Positions 1 to 8,222 of a DNA stretch of 64,000 nucleotides are shown here, piece by piece. Both the position numbers and the translations under genes were made by a program. Origin of the DNA: Sphingomonas sp. Leaf33 (GTDB lineage Bacteria > Pseudomonadota > Alphaproteobacteria > Sphingomonadales > Sphingomonadaceae); contig NZ_LMLB01000001.1 of the NCBI RefSeq assembly GCF_001421785.1, positions 269,137-333,136 of the forward strand, read 5' to 3'. The notes below the pieces were generated by a model. The model saw nothing but the letters and a program-made list of their open reading frames with translations. It made no database searches and was not told the origin of the DNA. The first letter of the stretch is position 1, and each line of letters begins with the position of its first letter.

Positions 1-1
1 G

Positions 2-31
2 CCGTTTGTGACCGGGCCGCACCTCCGCTAA
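2..31 (+). CDS. Possible 3' tail of an upstream gene (truncated by window edge)
   Basis: The frame starting at base 2 reads nine codons (PFVTGPHLR) and then a TAA, 13 bp before the ileS ATG. In alphaproteobacteria ribF often precedes ileS, so this could be the last few codons of that gene, but nine residues are far too few to identify a family. Treat as a placeholder only. Confidence 0.2.
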   Translation, partial: PFVTGPHLR

Positions 32-44
32 GGGCGCGAGACCT

Positions 45-2897
45 ATGACCGACGCTCCCGAAACGCCGCGCGACTATCGCGACACCGTCTTCCTGCCGAA
101 GACCGATTTCCCCATGAAGGCGGGCCTGGCCGCCAAGGAACCGGCGATCCTGGAGCGCTGGGCACGGATCGGCGTGTACGAGCGGCTGCGCGAGCAGCGT
201 GCCGGGCGCGAGCGGTTCATCCTGCACGACGGCCCGCCCTACGCCAACGGCGACATCCACATGGGCCATGCGATGAACAAGATCCTGAAGGATCTGGTCG
301 TCCGCTCGCAGAGCCTGCTGGGCAAGGACGCGCCCTACGTCCCCGGCTGGGACTGCCATGGTCTCCCGATCGAATGGAAGATCGAGGAAGCGTATCGCGC
401 CAAGAAGCGGTCGAAGGACGAGGTTCCGGCGCAGGAATTCCGCGCCGAATGCCGTGCGTACGCCGCCAAATGGGTCGACGTGCAGCGCGAACAGTTCAAG
501 CGGCTGGGCGTGCAGGGCGACTGGGACGACCCGTATCTGACGATGAAGTTCGAGGCCGAGGCGACGATCGTCGGCGAGTTGCTGAAGTTCGCCGAGAGCG
601 GCCACCTGTACCGCGGCGCCAAGCCGGTCATGTGGTCCCCGGTCGAGAAGACCGCGCTGGCCGAGGCCGAGGTCGAGTATGAGGACATCACCTCCACCCA
701 GATCGACGTCGCGTTCGAGATCGTCGAGGCGCCGAACGCGCCGGAACTGGTCGGCGCGCACGCGGTGATCTGGACCACGACGCCGTGGACGATCCCTGTC
801 AATCAGGCACTCGCTTATGGGCCTGAGGTTGAGTATTCCGCCGTCCGGGTCGGCGGAAAAGTGCAACTTTTCGCTACAGAGTTGGTCGCAGGGTCGCTGG
901 GGCGTCAGGGCGCGGCAAGTTCGCCTTGGCTTTCCGAAGGCAGCGGTTGGACCATCGTTTGGTCTGGCAAAGGCTCCGACCTCGCCGGCGCCGTCGCCCG
1001 TCACCCGATGCACCACCTCGGCGGCTTCTTTGCCAAGCCCCGCCCGTTGCTTGCCGGCGATTTCGTCACCACCGACGCCGGCACCGGCCTGGTCCACATG
1101 GCGCCCGACCACGGTGAGGACGATTTCGCGCTGTGCAAGGCGAACGGTATTGATCCGGTCTTCGCGGTCGACGATGCGGGCATGTACCGTGCCGACTGGG
1201 CGTGGCTCGGCGGACAGGGCAGCGTCATCAACAAGAAGTTCACCGCCAGCGACGGGCCGATCTGTTCGGACCTGCGTGCCGCTGGTGCGCTGCTGGCGGC
1301 GTCGGACGACTTCGCGCACAGCTATCCGCACAGCTGGCGGTCGAAGGCCAAGATCATTTTCCGCTGCACGCCGCAGTGGTTCATCCCGATGGACCGCGAC
1401 GTGGATACATCGCCTTCGATCGCTTCCGGGGAAGACAGCGTGGCCCTTCGACACGCTCAGGGCGAACGGGGGAATGGCGGCACCCTGCGCGACCTCGCGC
1501 TCGATGCGATCGAGCGGACGCGGTGGGTGCCGGGGCGCAGCCAGAACCGCATTCGGTCGATGGTCGAAGGGCGCCCGGACTGGGTCATCAGCCGCCAGCG
1601 CGCCTGGGGCGTGCCGATCGCGCTGTACGTCCACCGCCAGACCGGCGAGTATCTGAACGACGCGCAAGTCAACGCGCGCATCGTCGCGGCGTTCAAGGAC
1701 GGCGGGGCGGACGCGTGGTTCGGGGCGGACCATCAGGCCCTGCTCGGTGCCGATCACACCCTCGCGGATTACGAGCCGCAGAGCGACATCCTGGACGTGT
1801 GGTTCGATTCGGGCTGCACCCATGTCTTCACGGTCGAGGCGCGCTTCGGCGAGGGCACGCGCGCGAACCTGTATCTCGAAGGGTCCGACCAGCACCGCGG
1901 CTGGTTCCAGTCGTCGTTGCTCGAAAGCTGCGGCACGCGCGGCCGGGCGCCCTATGACGCGGTGCTGACGCACGGCTTCGCGCTCGACGGCAATGGGCGC
2001 AAGATGTCGAAGTCGTTGGGCAATGTCGTCGATCCGCTGAAGGTGATCGGCGAATCGGGCGCGGACATCCTGCGCCTGTGGGTCGCACAAACCGATTATT
2101 TCGAGGACGTCCGCATCGGCAAGGAAGTGCTGGCCGGCACCGGCGACACGTATCGCAAGCTGCGTAACACGTTCCGGTACCTGCTCGGCGCACTGGACGG
2201 CTTCGACGATGTCGAGCGGCTGGACGTGGCCGACATGCCCGAGCTGGAGCGCTACATCCTCCATCGTCTCGGCAGCCTGGACGCCGAGCTGCGGTCGGCG
2301 GCCGAGGCGTTCGAGTTCAACCGCTACAGCCGTGCGCTGACCGAATTCGCGCAGGACGACCTGTCGGCGTTCTACTTTGATATCCGCAAGGATTCGCTCT
2401 ATTGCGATGCGCCCGACAGCGTACGGCGGCGCGCGTGCCGGACGGTCATGGACGTGCTGTTCCACGCGCTTGTCCGCTACGCCGCGCCGATCCTGGCGTT
2501 CACCGCCGAGGAAGTGTGGCAGGCGCGCTTCCCGAGCGAGGACGACTCCGTCCACTTCCTCGAATGGCCCGAATTGCCGGCACTGCCGGGCGACGATGCG
2601 GTGTCGACCAACTGGGCCGACGTCCGGCGCCTGCGCGCCCAAGTGACCGAGGCGATCGAGCCCTATCGCCGTGAAAAGACGATCCGCTCGTCGAACGAGG
2701 CCGAAGTGACCGTGCCCGACCTGCCGCTCGACGCCGACCTGCTGGCGGAGGTGTTCATCGTCGCCAAGGTGACCGGGGACGACGGCATTGCGGTGACGCG
2801 GACCGACTATCACAAGTGCGGCCGCTGCTGGCGCCACCTGCCCGAGGTTGCGCAGGACGGCGCGTTGTGCGACCGCTGCGCGTCCGTCGTCGCCTAA
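45..2897 (+). CDS. ileS: Isoleucyl-tRNA synthetase
   Basis: Charges tRNA-Ile with isoleucine in the cytoplasm; class I synthetase with an editing domain. The 950-residue protein shows the HIGH-type motif (PPYANGDIHMGH, near residue 65), the editing-domain signature WTTTPWTIP (near 245), KMSKS (near 652) and a C-terminal zinc ribbon with two CxxC pairs (CGRCW and CDRC, residues ~924-945). It is followed 8 bp later by lspA, the usual pairing. Two stretches look inserted relative to the usual bacterial enzyme: residues ~260-305 and ~458-480. The second holds a half copy of the dispersed palindromic repeat (1443-1470), translated in frame. The frame stays open throughout, so the enzyme should be functional. 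Confidence 0.98.
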   Translation: MTDAPETPRDYRDTVFLPKTDFPMKAGLAAKEPAILERWARIGVYERLREQRAGRERFILHDGPPYANGDIHMGHAMNKILKDLVVRSQSLLGKDAPYVPGWDCHGLPIEWKIEEAYRAKKRSKDEVPAQEFRAECRAYAAKWVDVQREQFKRLGVQGDWDDPYLTMKFEAEATIVGELLKFAESGHLYRGAKPVMWSPVEKTALAEAEVEYEDITSTQIDVAFEIVEAPNAPELVGAHAVIWTTTPWTIPVNQALAYGPEVEYSAVRVGGKVQLFATELVAGSLGRQGAASSPWLSEGSGWTIVWSGKGSDLAGAVARHPMHHLGGFFAKPRPLLAGDFVTTDAGTGLVHMAPDHGEDDFALCKANGIDPVFAVDDAGMYRADWAWLGGQGSVINKKFTASDGPICSDLRAAGALLAASDDFAHSYPHSWRSKAKIIFRCTPQWFIPMDRDVDTSPSIASGEDSVALRHAQGERGNGGTLRDLALDAIERTRWVPGRSQNRIRSMVEGRPDWVISRQRAWGVPIALYVHRQTGEYLNDAQVNARIVAAFKDGGADAWFGADHQALLGADHTLADYEPQSDILDVWFDSGCTHVFTVEARFGEGTRANLYLEGSDQHRGWFQSSLLESCGTRGRAPYDAVLTHGFALDGNGRKMSKSLGNVVDPLKVIGESGADILRLWVAQTDYFEDVRIGKEVLAGTGDTYRKLRNTFRYLLGALDGFDDVERLDVADMPELERYILHRLGSLDAELRSAAEAFEFNRYSRALTEFAQDDLSAFYFDIRKDSLYCDAPDSVRRRACRTVMDVLFHALVRYAAPILAFTAEEVWQARFPSEDDSVHFLEWPELPALPGDDAVSTNWADVRRLRAQVTEAIEPYRREKTIRSSNEAEVTVPDLPLDADLLAEVFIVAKVTGDDGIAVTRTDYHKCGRCWRHLPEVAQDGALCDRCASVVA
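1443..1470 (+). repeat. Half copy of the dispersed palindromic repeat, inside ileS
   Basis: The 28 bp match the right arm of the ~100-bp repeat found at 3834, 6660, 15746, 37346, 51799 and 57384 (shared core CCCTTCGACA...CTCAGG..GAACGG). It is read in frame as part of IleRS (VALRHAQGERG), between the MDRDV and GTLRDLALDAI segments. No left arm is visible nearby. Confidence 0.8.
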
Positions 2898-2905
2898 GGC
2901 CGTCC

Positions 2906-3409
2906 ATGCTTCGTACCCGTACCGCCGGCTTCGCGCTGGCCGCCGCCATCTTCGTCGTCGACCAGCTGATCAAGGCGTGGGTGACGGGGCCGATGGGCAT
3001 CCGCCAGATCGGCGACGTGCGCGAGATCGTGTCGTTCTTCGACCTGCGGTTCGTGCCGAACATCGGTATCTCGCTGGGGCTGCTGCCCGCCGACGGCCCG
3101 GCGACGCGCTGGGCACTGGTCGCGCTGACCGGGCTGATCGCGACCGGCGTCGGTTTCTGGATGTGGCGCGAAAAGGTGACCGGCGATATGCTGGCCCTCG
3201 CGCTGGTGCTGGGCGGTGCGCTGGGCAACATCCTCGATCGCGTGCGGCTGGGCTATGTCGTCGATTATGCGGATCTGCATTTCGGCGAGTGGCGCCCGTT
3301 TTTGGTCTTCAATGTCGCTGACGCCGCGATTACCATCGGCGTCGTGATCCTGCTCGTCCGTGCGCTGTTCGCGCCCAAGGCGGCCAAGCCGGGTCTTCAG
3401 GAGAAGTGA
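2906..3409 (+). CDS. lspA: Lipoprotein signal peptidase (signal peptidase II)
   Basis: Inner-membrane aspartyl protease that removes the signal peptide from diacylated prolipoproteins. The 167-residue product has four hydrophobic segments, the GNxxDR motif (GALGNILDR) and the two catalytic aspartates in VVDYAD and FNVADAAI. The ATG at 2906 is chosen over an upstream in-frame start at 2816 because the extra 30 residues are Arg-rich and overlap the end of ileS. A natural substrate, a BamF-like lipoprotein, is encoded directly downstream. Confidence 0.96.
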   Translation: MLRTRTAGFALAAAIFVVDQLIKAWVTGPMGIRQIGDVREIVSFFDLRFVPNIGISLGLLPADGPATRWALVALTGLIATGVGFWMWREKVTGDMLALALVLGGALGNILDRVRLGYVVDYADLHFGEWRPFLVFNVADAAITIGVVILLVRALFAPKAAKPGLQEK

Positions 3410-3411
3410 GA

Positions 3412-3819
3412 ATGCGTAAGCTCGTCCTCGTCGCACTGACCGCCCTGGCCCTTGCCGGCTGCGGCCGATCGGGCTTCGACCGCGCCCGTCCCGACGAGTT
3501 CGCGACCGCGCGCCAGGCGCCGCTGGTCATCCCGCCCGATTTTTCGCTGACCCCGCCGCAGCCGGGCGCCGCCCGACCGCAGGACACCAGCCCCGCCAGC
3601 CAGGCGCTTGACGCGCTGTTCGGCGGCACCGCGCCGCGCAGCCCGGGCGAGACGACGGCGTTGTCGGCCGCCGGTCGCGATATCGCCGACACCGGCATTC
3701 GCGCCTCAGTCGGCGACCCGAAGACGGTCGTCGTCGACAAGGGGTCGGTGACCCGCGACATCGTCGCCGCGCCGCAGGGCGACGGCCAGGCCGCCCGCGT
3801 CGCGGCAGGCGGGCAGTAA
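3412..3819 (+). CDS. DUF3035 / BamF-like outer-membrane lipoprotein
   Basis: A 135-residue protein with a lipoprotein signal peptide ending in LALAGC, so it is expected to be lipidated and sent to the outer membrane. The segment RPDEFATARQAPLVIPPDF matches the DUF3035 signature, the family of BamF, an alphaproteobacterial accessory subunit of the beta-barrel assembly machine. The remainder is Pro/Ala-rich and probably disordered. It starts 2 bp after the lspA stop and is probably co-transcribed with ileS-lspA. The family call is fairly confident; the BAM role is inferred from the family. Confidence 0.8.
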   Translation: MRKLVLVALTALALAGCGRSGFDRARPDEFATARQAPLVIPPDFSLTPPQPGAARPQDTSPASQALDALFGGTAPRSPGETTALSAAGRDIADTGIRASVGDPKTVVVDKGSVTRDIVAAPQGDGQAARVAAGGQ

Positions 3820-3833
3820 GACCATCCTACCAC

Positions 3834-3933
3834 CCGTTCGCCCTGAGCTTGTCGAAGGGCTGCCTTTCTTCGTGCGTCATCATCTTCGGTACGAAGAAGA
3901 AGGACAGTGCTTCGACAGGCTCAGCACGAACGG
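3834..3933. repeat. Dispersed ~100-bp palindromic repeat (REP/BIME-like)
   Basis: Inverted pair: the left arm begins CCGTTCGCCCTGAGC and the right arm ends CTCAGCACGAACGG, with inner arms carrying TTCTTCGT and ACGAAGAA. It lies between the BamF-like gene and the symporter, just upstream of the latter's GTG. No repeat-associated transposase is encoded in the window. Confidence 0.9.
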
Positions 3934-3949
3934 TTTGGATTAAGCGGTC

Positions 3950-5218
3950 GTGACCCTCCTCCGCCGCTGGTTCGCGATTCCCCTGTGGCAGCGAGTTGTC
4001 GGCGGTCTCGTCATCGGCGTACTCATCGGGCTGTTCGCGCCCGCCATCGCGCCCAAGCTTGCCATTTTCGGCGACCTGTTCGTCCGCGCGATCCGGATGC
4101 TGGTCGTGCCCATCGTCCTTATCACCATCGCGGCCGGCATCACCGCGCTGGGCGACGTGCGCAAGCTCGGCAGCGTCGGCGGGCGGACCGTGCTGTTCTT
4201 CGCACTGACCACGCTCATCGCCGTCAGCATCGGCATGGCGGCGGGGCTGATCCTGCGGCCGGGCGAGGGCGCCGCACTTGGCGGCGTCGCGCCGCATGTG
4301 CTCGGTACGGCGGTGACGCCCTACGAGCAACTGATCGGCATCGTCCCCGTCAACATCGTCGAGGCGCTGGCGAAGGGCGACATGCTGGCGATCATCTTCG
4401 TCAGCATCCTGCTGGGCGTCGGGACGCTGATCGCGGGAGAGGCGGGCGAGCCCGTCGCGCGCCTGCTCCAGTCGCTGTCGGCAGTGCTGCTCAGGATCGT
4501 GCGGATCGTGATGGAGCTGACGCCGCTCGGCGTCCTTGCGCTCATCGCCACCGCCATCGCGACCGCCGGCCTGGGCGTGTTCGTCCATATCAGCTGGCTG
4601 GCCTTGTGCGTCGTCATCGCATCGCTCGTACAGATGGCGGTCGTTCATGCCGCGCTGCTGCGGTTTGTCGCGCGGGTGTCGGTGTTGCGGTTCTTTCGCG
4701 CGATCATCGATGCGCTGGCCGTCGCGTTTTCGACGGCGTCATCCTCCGCGACACTGCCGGTCGCGCTCAGAGTCGCGCAGGACCGGCTGGGCGTCGCGCG
4801 CGGCGTTGCGTCGACCGTGCTGCCGCTGGGCGCCAGCATCGGCAAGGACGGGACGGCGATGTACGTCGGCCTGCTCGGGCAATTCGCGCTTCAGGCGCTG
4901 GGGATCGTGCCGGACGGCGTGATGCTGGCGACGATGCTGGTGACCGGCGCGCTGGCCGCGTTCGGGACCGCGCCGGTGCCATCGGCCTCGTTGTTCATGC
5001 TGACCGCGATGCTGGGGGCGGTCGGCGTGTCGGCGGAGCAGACCGCGCTGGTCGTCGGCCTGGTCCTGCCGTTCGACCGGCTGCTCGACATGACCCGCAC
5101 CGTGCCGAGTGCCAGCGCCAACCTGACCGTCGCGACGTGCGTAGCGCGGAGCGAAGATGCGCTCGACGATGCCGTCTATCGCGGCGAGCGGGCGGTGGCG
5201 CCGACCGCGCGCCCTTAG
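3950..5218 (+). CDS. Dicarboxylate/amino acid:cation symporter (DAACS family)
   Basis: Inner-membrane secondary transporter that takes up C4-dicarboxylates or acidic amino acids with Na+ or H+. The 422-residue protein has about eight membrane segments and the family signatures: a Ser/Thr-rich turn (STASSSATLP), LPLGASIGKDGTAMY, and DRLLDMTRT with a following Asn-containing stretch. A GTG start at 3950 is used; it lies just after a dispersed palindromic repeat. Exact substrate cannot be told from sequence. It is convergent with the next gene, separated by 7 bp. Confidence 0.92.
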   Translation: MTLLRRWFAIPLWQRVVGGLVIGVLIGLFAPAIAPKLAIFGDLFVRAIRMLVVPIVLITIAAGITALGDVRKLGSVGGRTVLFFALTTLIAVSIGMAAGLILRPGEGAALGGVAPHVLGTAVTPYEQLIGIVPVNIVEALAKGDMLAIIFVSILLGVGTLIAGEAGEPVARLLQSLSAVLLRIVRIVMELTPLGVLALIATAIATAGLGVFVHISWLALCVVIASLVQMAVVHAALLRFVARVSVLRFFRAIIDALAVAFSTASSSATLPVALRVAQDRLGVARGVASTVLPLGASIGKDGTAMYVGLLGQFALQALGIVPDGVMLATMLVTGALAAFGTAPVPSASLFMLTAMLGAVGVSAEQTALVVGLVLPFDRLLDMTRTVPSASANLTVATCVARSEDALDDAVYRGERAVAPTARP

Positions 5219-5225
5219 GCCGCGC

Positions 5226-5624
5226 TCACCTCGGCAGGTAGGCGTTGTCCTCGCGCTTCTTCGCGTCGAGGATCTTGCGGTTGTTCTGGATCTGCTGGCC
5301 CGCACAGCCGATGCCGCCGCCGGGGCCGATTGCCGAACAGCTACCGATGCCGCCGTTGCCCAGCGTCAGTGCCTGGTCGACCTTCGTCGCCCACGCCTGA
5401 TATTCGGGCTTGATCTCGGGCTGGCGGATTTCCTTCGGGATGCGGAACTGCTCGCTCGCGTCGCGGCGTTGGCAGACGACGATCTCCTCACCCTCCTGGT
5501 TGGTCGGGCATTTCTGGTTGCCGTATAGGATGACGACGCCGTTGACCGGCGCGTCCTGCGCGGCAGCGGGAACCGCGGCGGTGCCCAGCGTCAGGCCGGC
5601 AGCGACCAGGATCGGTTTCAACAT
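5226..5624 (-). CDS. Small secreted protein, unknown function
   Basis: 132 residues with a clear Sec signal peptide ([18 protein letters not shown]), hence periplasmic or exported. The mature part has four cysteines (KCPT, VVCQ, GSCS, GCAG) that could form two disulfides, and a Gly-rich segment near the C-terminus. The ATG at 5624 is preferred over a TTG six bases upstream because AGGAAGG lies at good spacing before the ATG. I do not recognise a named family. It lies upstream of coq7/dsbB on the map but downstream in the direction of transcription, so it could share their transcript. Confidence 0.75.
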   Translation of the reverse strand: MLKPILVAAGLTLGTAAVPAAAQDAPVNGVVILYGNQKCPTNQEGEEIVVCQRRDASEQFRIPKEIRQPEIKPEYQAWATKVDQALTLGNGGIGSCSAIGPGGGIGCAGQQIQNNRKILDAKKREDNAYLPR

Positions 5625-5637
5625 GCGCAATCCTTCC

Positions 5638-6174
5638 TCAGATACGTTTGGCGACGGCGATCGCCGCGCGGCAACCCATCCGGATCACCGCCGACAGCAC
5701 CGGATAGGCCGGTGCGTTTTCCGCCCCGCTGGCAAGTGCTGTGTCGCGGTGTTCCAGTTCCTCGTCGCGGAAGCGGGCGACGGCCTCCGACAGCTCGGGG
5801 TCTTTCGTCCCGATCTCTTCGAGCTGGGCGGCGTAATGCAAGTCGATCTCGGTCTCCACCGCGGCGGTGCAGGCCATCGCCGCCTCGGGACCGATCGCCG
5901 CGGTGGCCGCGCCCAGCGCGAACCCGGCGACATGCCAGAACGGCTGGAACAGCGTCGGCCGCACACCGCGCCGCGCCATCATCGCATCGAAGAATTCGCG
6001 GTGCCGCTCTTCCTGTTCGGCCATGTGCGCGACCTTGCGCGCGGCGGGCGAGCGGTCGCCGAGAATCGCTAGCTGTCCCGCATAGATGCGCGTCGCGCCA
6101 TATTCGCCGGCCTGGTCGACGCGGATCATCGCGTGGTTCCCCTCGCGCGGGTCGCCGGGACGCCAGCGGCTCAT
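5638..6174 (-). CDS. coq7: Demethoxyubiquinone hydroxylase (Coq7 family)
   Basis: Hydroxylates the quinone ring at C6 in ubiquinone synthesis; a membrane-associated di-iron protein. The 178-residue product has the iron-ligand motifs of the ferritin-like fold: [24 protein letters not shown] and EELEHRDTA. The start at 6174 is set by the methionine before SRWRPGDPR; its ATG overlaps the dsbB stop by 4 bp (ATGA). The upstream in-frame extension lies inside dsbB and is rejected. Confidence 0.95.
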   Translation of the reverse strand: MSRWRPGDPREGNHAMIRVDQAGEYGATRIYAGQLAILGDRSPAARKVAHMAEQEERHREFFDAMMARRGVRPTLFQPFWHVAGFALGAATAAIGPEAAMACTAAVETEIDLHYAAQLEEIGTKDPELSEAVARFRDEELEHRDTALASGAENAPAYPVLSAVIRMGCRAAIAVAKRI

Positions 6175-6647
6175 CGCTTCATCGCCTTCAGCGCGACGAC
6201 AACGGCGCCGGCCAGCGAGAGGATCGCGTTGAACCCGGCGAGCGAGATGCCGGCCAAGGTCCATTGCGGCACGTCACAGCGAATCAGCGGTGCATTCATG
6301 ATCTGGGCCAACATATCCTCGGTGCTTCCGGTCGGACGAACGGTCGAGGTGCAGGTCGTGATCCCTGGCCACCAGCCATATTCGACGCCGGCATGGAATA
6401 CGCCGATACCGCCGCTGACGGCGATCAGCAGCGCGGCGAACAGGACAAGCGCGCGGCGCAGCGCCCCTTGCGTGGCGAAGGCAACGGCAGCGACCGCGAT
6501 CGCGGCGTAATGCGGCCAGCGCTGCCAGTGGCACATCTCGCACGGATACAGTCCGCCGATGTACTGCGACCCTAGCGCGCCGGCGATCAGAGCGGCCGGG
6601 ACCAGCAATGCCAGGCGGTTGGCGGTGGTGGGGGAGCGGGGCGTCAT
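6171..6647 (-). CDS. dsbB: Disulfide bond formation protein B
   Basis: Inner-membrane quinone reductase that reoxidises a DsbA-type thiol oxidase. The 158-residue protein has four membrane helices, the redox pair CEMC directly followed by HWQRW (the quinone-site region), and a second cysteine pair in the second periplasmic loop (TTCTST and IRCD). The ATG at 6647 begins just before the first helix; the longer in-frame extension runs into the palindromic repeat. The neighbour coq7 makes the quinone that DsbB uses, and the two are translationally coupled. Confidence 0.94.
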   Translation of the reverse strand: MTPRSPTTANRLALLVPAALIAGALGSQYIGGLYPCEMCHWQRWPHYAAIAVAAVAFATQGALRRALVLFAALLIAVSGGIGVFHAGVEYGWWPGITTCTSTVRPTGSTEDMLAQIMNAPLIRCDVPQWTLAGISLAGFNAILSLAGAVVVALKAMKR

Positions 6648-6659
6648 CCTATCACCCAC

Positions 6660-6758
6660 CCGTTCGCCCTGAGCTTGTCGAAGGGCTGCCCTTCTTCGTG
6701 CCGCAGGCCATTCGGAGGAAGAAGAAAGGCAGTGCTTCGACAAGCTCATCACGAACGG
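6660..6758. repeat. Dispersed ~100-bp palindromic repeat (REP/BIME-like)
   Basis: Same element as at 3834-3933: CCGTTCGCCCTGAGC at the left end, a matching inverted arm ending ACGAACGG. It lies between ctpA and dsbB, 13 bp upstream of the dsbB start. Confidence 0.9.
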
Positions 6759-6785
6759 TGGAGAGTTTAGCCATTACAGGTTGGC

Positions 6786-8129
6786 TCAGCGCTTTGCCGT
6801 GACCGTCGGTGCCTTCGCGGGGGCGGTGCCGCCCAGCCGGCCGATCGTCTTCAGCGCGTAATCGAGCTGGAAGTCGGTGACCCCCGCCTTCTTCAGCGCG
6901 TCGGGCGTCGCGGTGAAGCGCGGGTCGTCGATCGTGTCTTCCTCCAGCGCCTTGTTATCGACCTTCGCGGTGTTGATCAGGTGGCGGCGCAGGTCCGCCT
7001 CGCGGAAAACGGGGCGCGACTTGCGGTCGGCGTCCGTCAGCTGCGGCACCGCGATGTCGGGTTCGATCCCGCCTTCCTGCACCGACCGGCCCGACGGCGT
7101 GTAGTAGCGCGCGGTGGTCAGGCGCAGTGCCGACGTGTCGGTCAGCGGCAGCAGCGTCTGGACCGACCCCTTGCCGAAGCTGCGCTCGCCCATCACCAGT
7201 GCGCGGTGGTGATCCTGCAGCGCGCCGGCGACGATTTCGGAGGCCGACGCGGTGCCGGCATCGGTCAGCACGACGACCGGCAGGCCCTTCGCCAGATCGC
7301 CGGTCGTCGCGTAATAGCGTTCGATATCGGTCTTCTCGCGCCCGCGCTGCGACACGATCTCGCCGTGGTCGAGGAACACGTCGCTGACCTCGATCGCCTG
7401 GGTGAGCAACCCGCCGCCGTTGTCGCGCAGGTCGACGACATAGCCGAGCGGCGCGTGACCGAGCGACTTTTCGATCGCCATGATCGCACCACGCGTGTCG
7501 GCGCCGGTGTTGGCGCTGAACGTGTTGATGTTGATGATGCCGATGCCGTTCTTGACTTCCCACTTGACCGGCTTCTGCACGATGACTTCGCGCACCAGCG
7601 TGACGTCGATCGGCTTGTCGCGGCCGGGGCGGACCAGGGTGATCGACACCTTGCTGCCCGGCGGCCCGCGCATCCCCTGGATCGCTTCGTCCAGGCTCTG
7701 GCCATAGATCAGCGTGCCGTTGATGTGGGTGATATAGTCGCCGGCCTTGATTCCTGCGCGATATGCCGGCGTGTCCTCGGTCGGGGCGATCACCTTGACC
7801 GCGCCGTCCTCCATGCTGACCGTCAGGCCGAGACCGCCGTAGTTCCCTTCGGTCGCGATCCGCATGTTGTCGAAATCGAGCGCATCGACGTAGCTCGAAT
7901 GCGGGTCGAGCGCGGCCAGCATCCCCTGGATCGCACCCTTCATCAGCGTCTTGTCGTCGACCTTGTCGACATATTGCGCCTTCACCTGATTGTAGATGTC
8001 CATGAACGTGTCGAGTTCACGGTAGGCGCCGGTATCGACCTGCGCGAGCGCGGCGGTCGTCGCGGGCACGAGCGCGAGCGTGCCGACAAGGGCGGCGGCC
8101 TGAAGGGCGGAAGCGAAGGGACGCGGCAT
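6786..8129 (-). CDS. ctpA: Carboxyl-terminal processing protease (S41 family)
   Basis: Periplasmic serine protease with a Ser/Lys dyad that trims the C-termini of envelope proteins. The 447-residue product has an N-terminal signal peptide (ending near ALAQ), a PDZ domain around residues 95-180 (GGLGLTVSMEDG ... AGIKAGDYITHING) and the S41 core with DLRDNGGG, GTASASEIVAGAL (catalytic Ser) and FGKGSVQ (catalytic Lys). It is the last gene of the proA-nadD-rsfS-rlmH-envC-ctpA run. Pairing with a LytM-type protein is typical and suggests a role in peptidoglycan hydrolase control. Confidence 0.95.
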   Translation of the reverse strand: MPRPFASALQAAALVGTLALVPATTAALAQVDTGAYRELDTFMDIYNQVKAQYVDKVDDKTLMKGAIQGMLAALDPHSSYVDALDFDNMRIATEGNYGGLGLTVSMEDGAVKVIAPTEDTPAYRAGIKAGDYITHINGTLIYGQSLDEAIQGMRGPPGSKVSITLVRPGRDKPIDVTLVREVIVQKPVKWEVKNGIGIININTFSANTGADTRGAIMAIEKSLGHAPLGYVVDLRDNGGGLLTQAIEVSDVFLDHGEIVSQRGREKTDIERYYATTGDLAKGLPVVVLTDAGTASASEIVAGALQDHHRALVMGERSFGKGSVQTLLPLTDTSALRLTTARYYTPSGRSVQEGGIEPDIAVPQLTDADRKSRPVFREADLRRHLINTAKVDNKALEEDTIDDPRFTATPDALKKAGVTDFQLDYALKTIGRLGGTAPAKAPTVTAKR

Positions 8130-8222
8130 CGATGTCCTGACGTGGGATAGGGTCTTGAGTCCAAGATACAGCTTTGCGAGCGGCTTAGCAAAGCGCCCGC
8201 GCGGATGAACGGCGGCTGAGTG

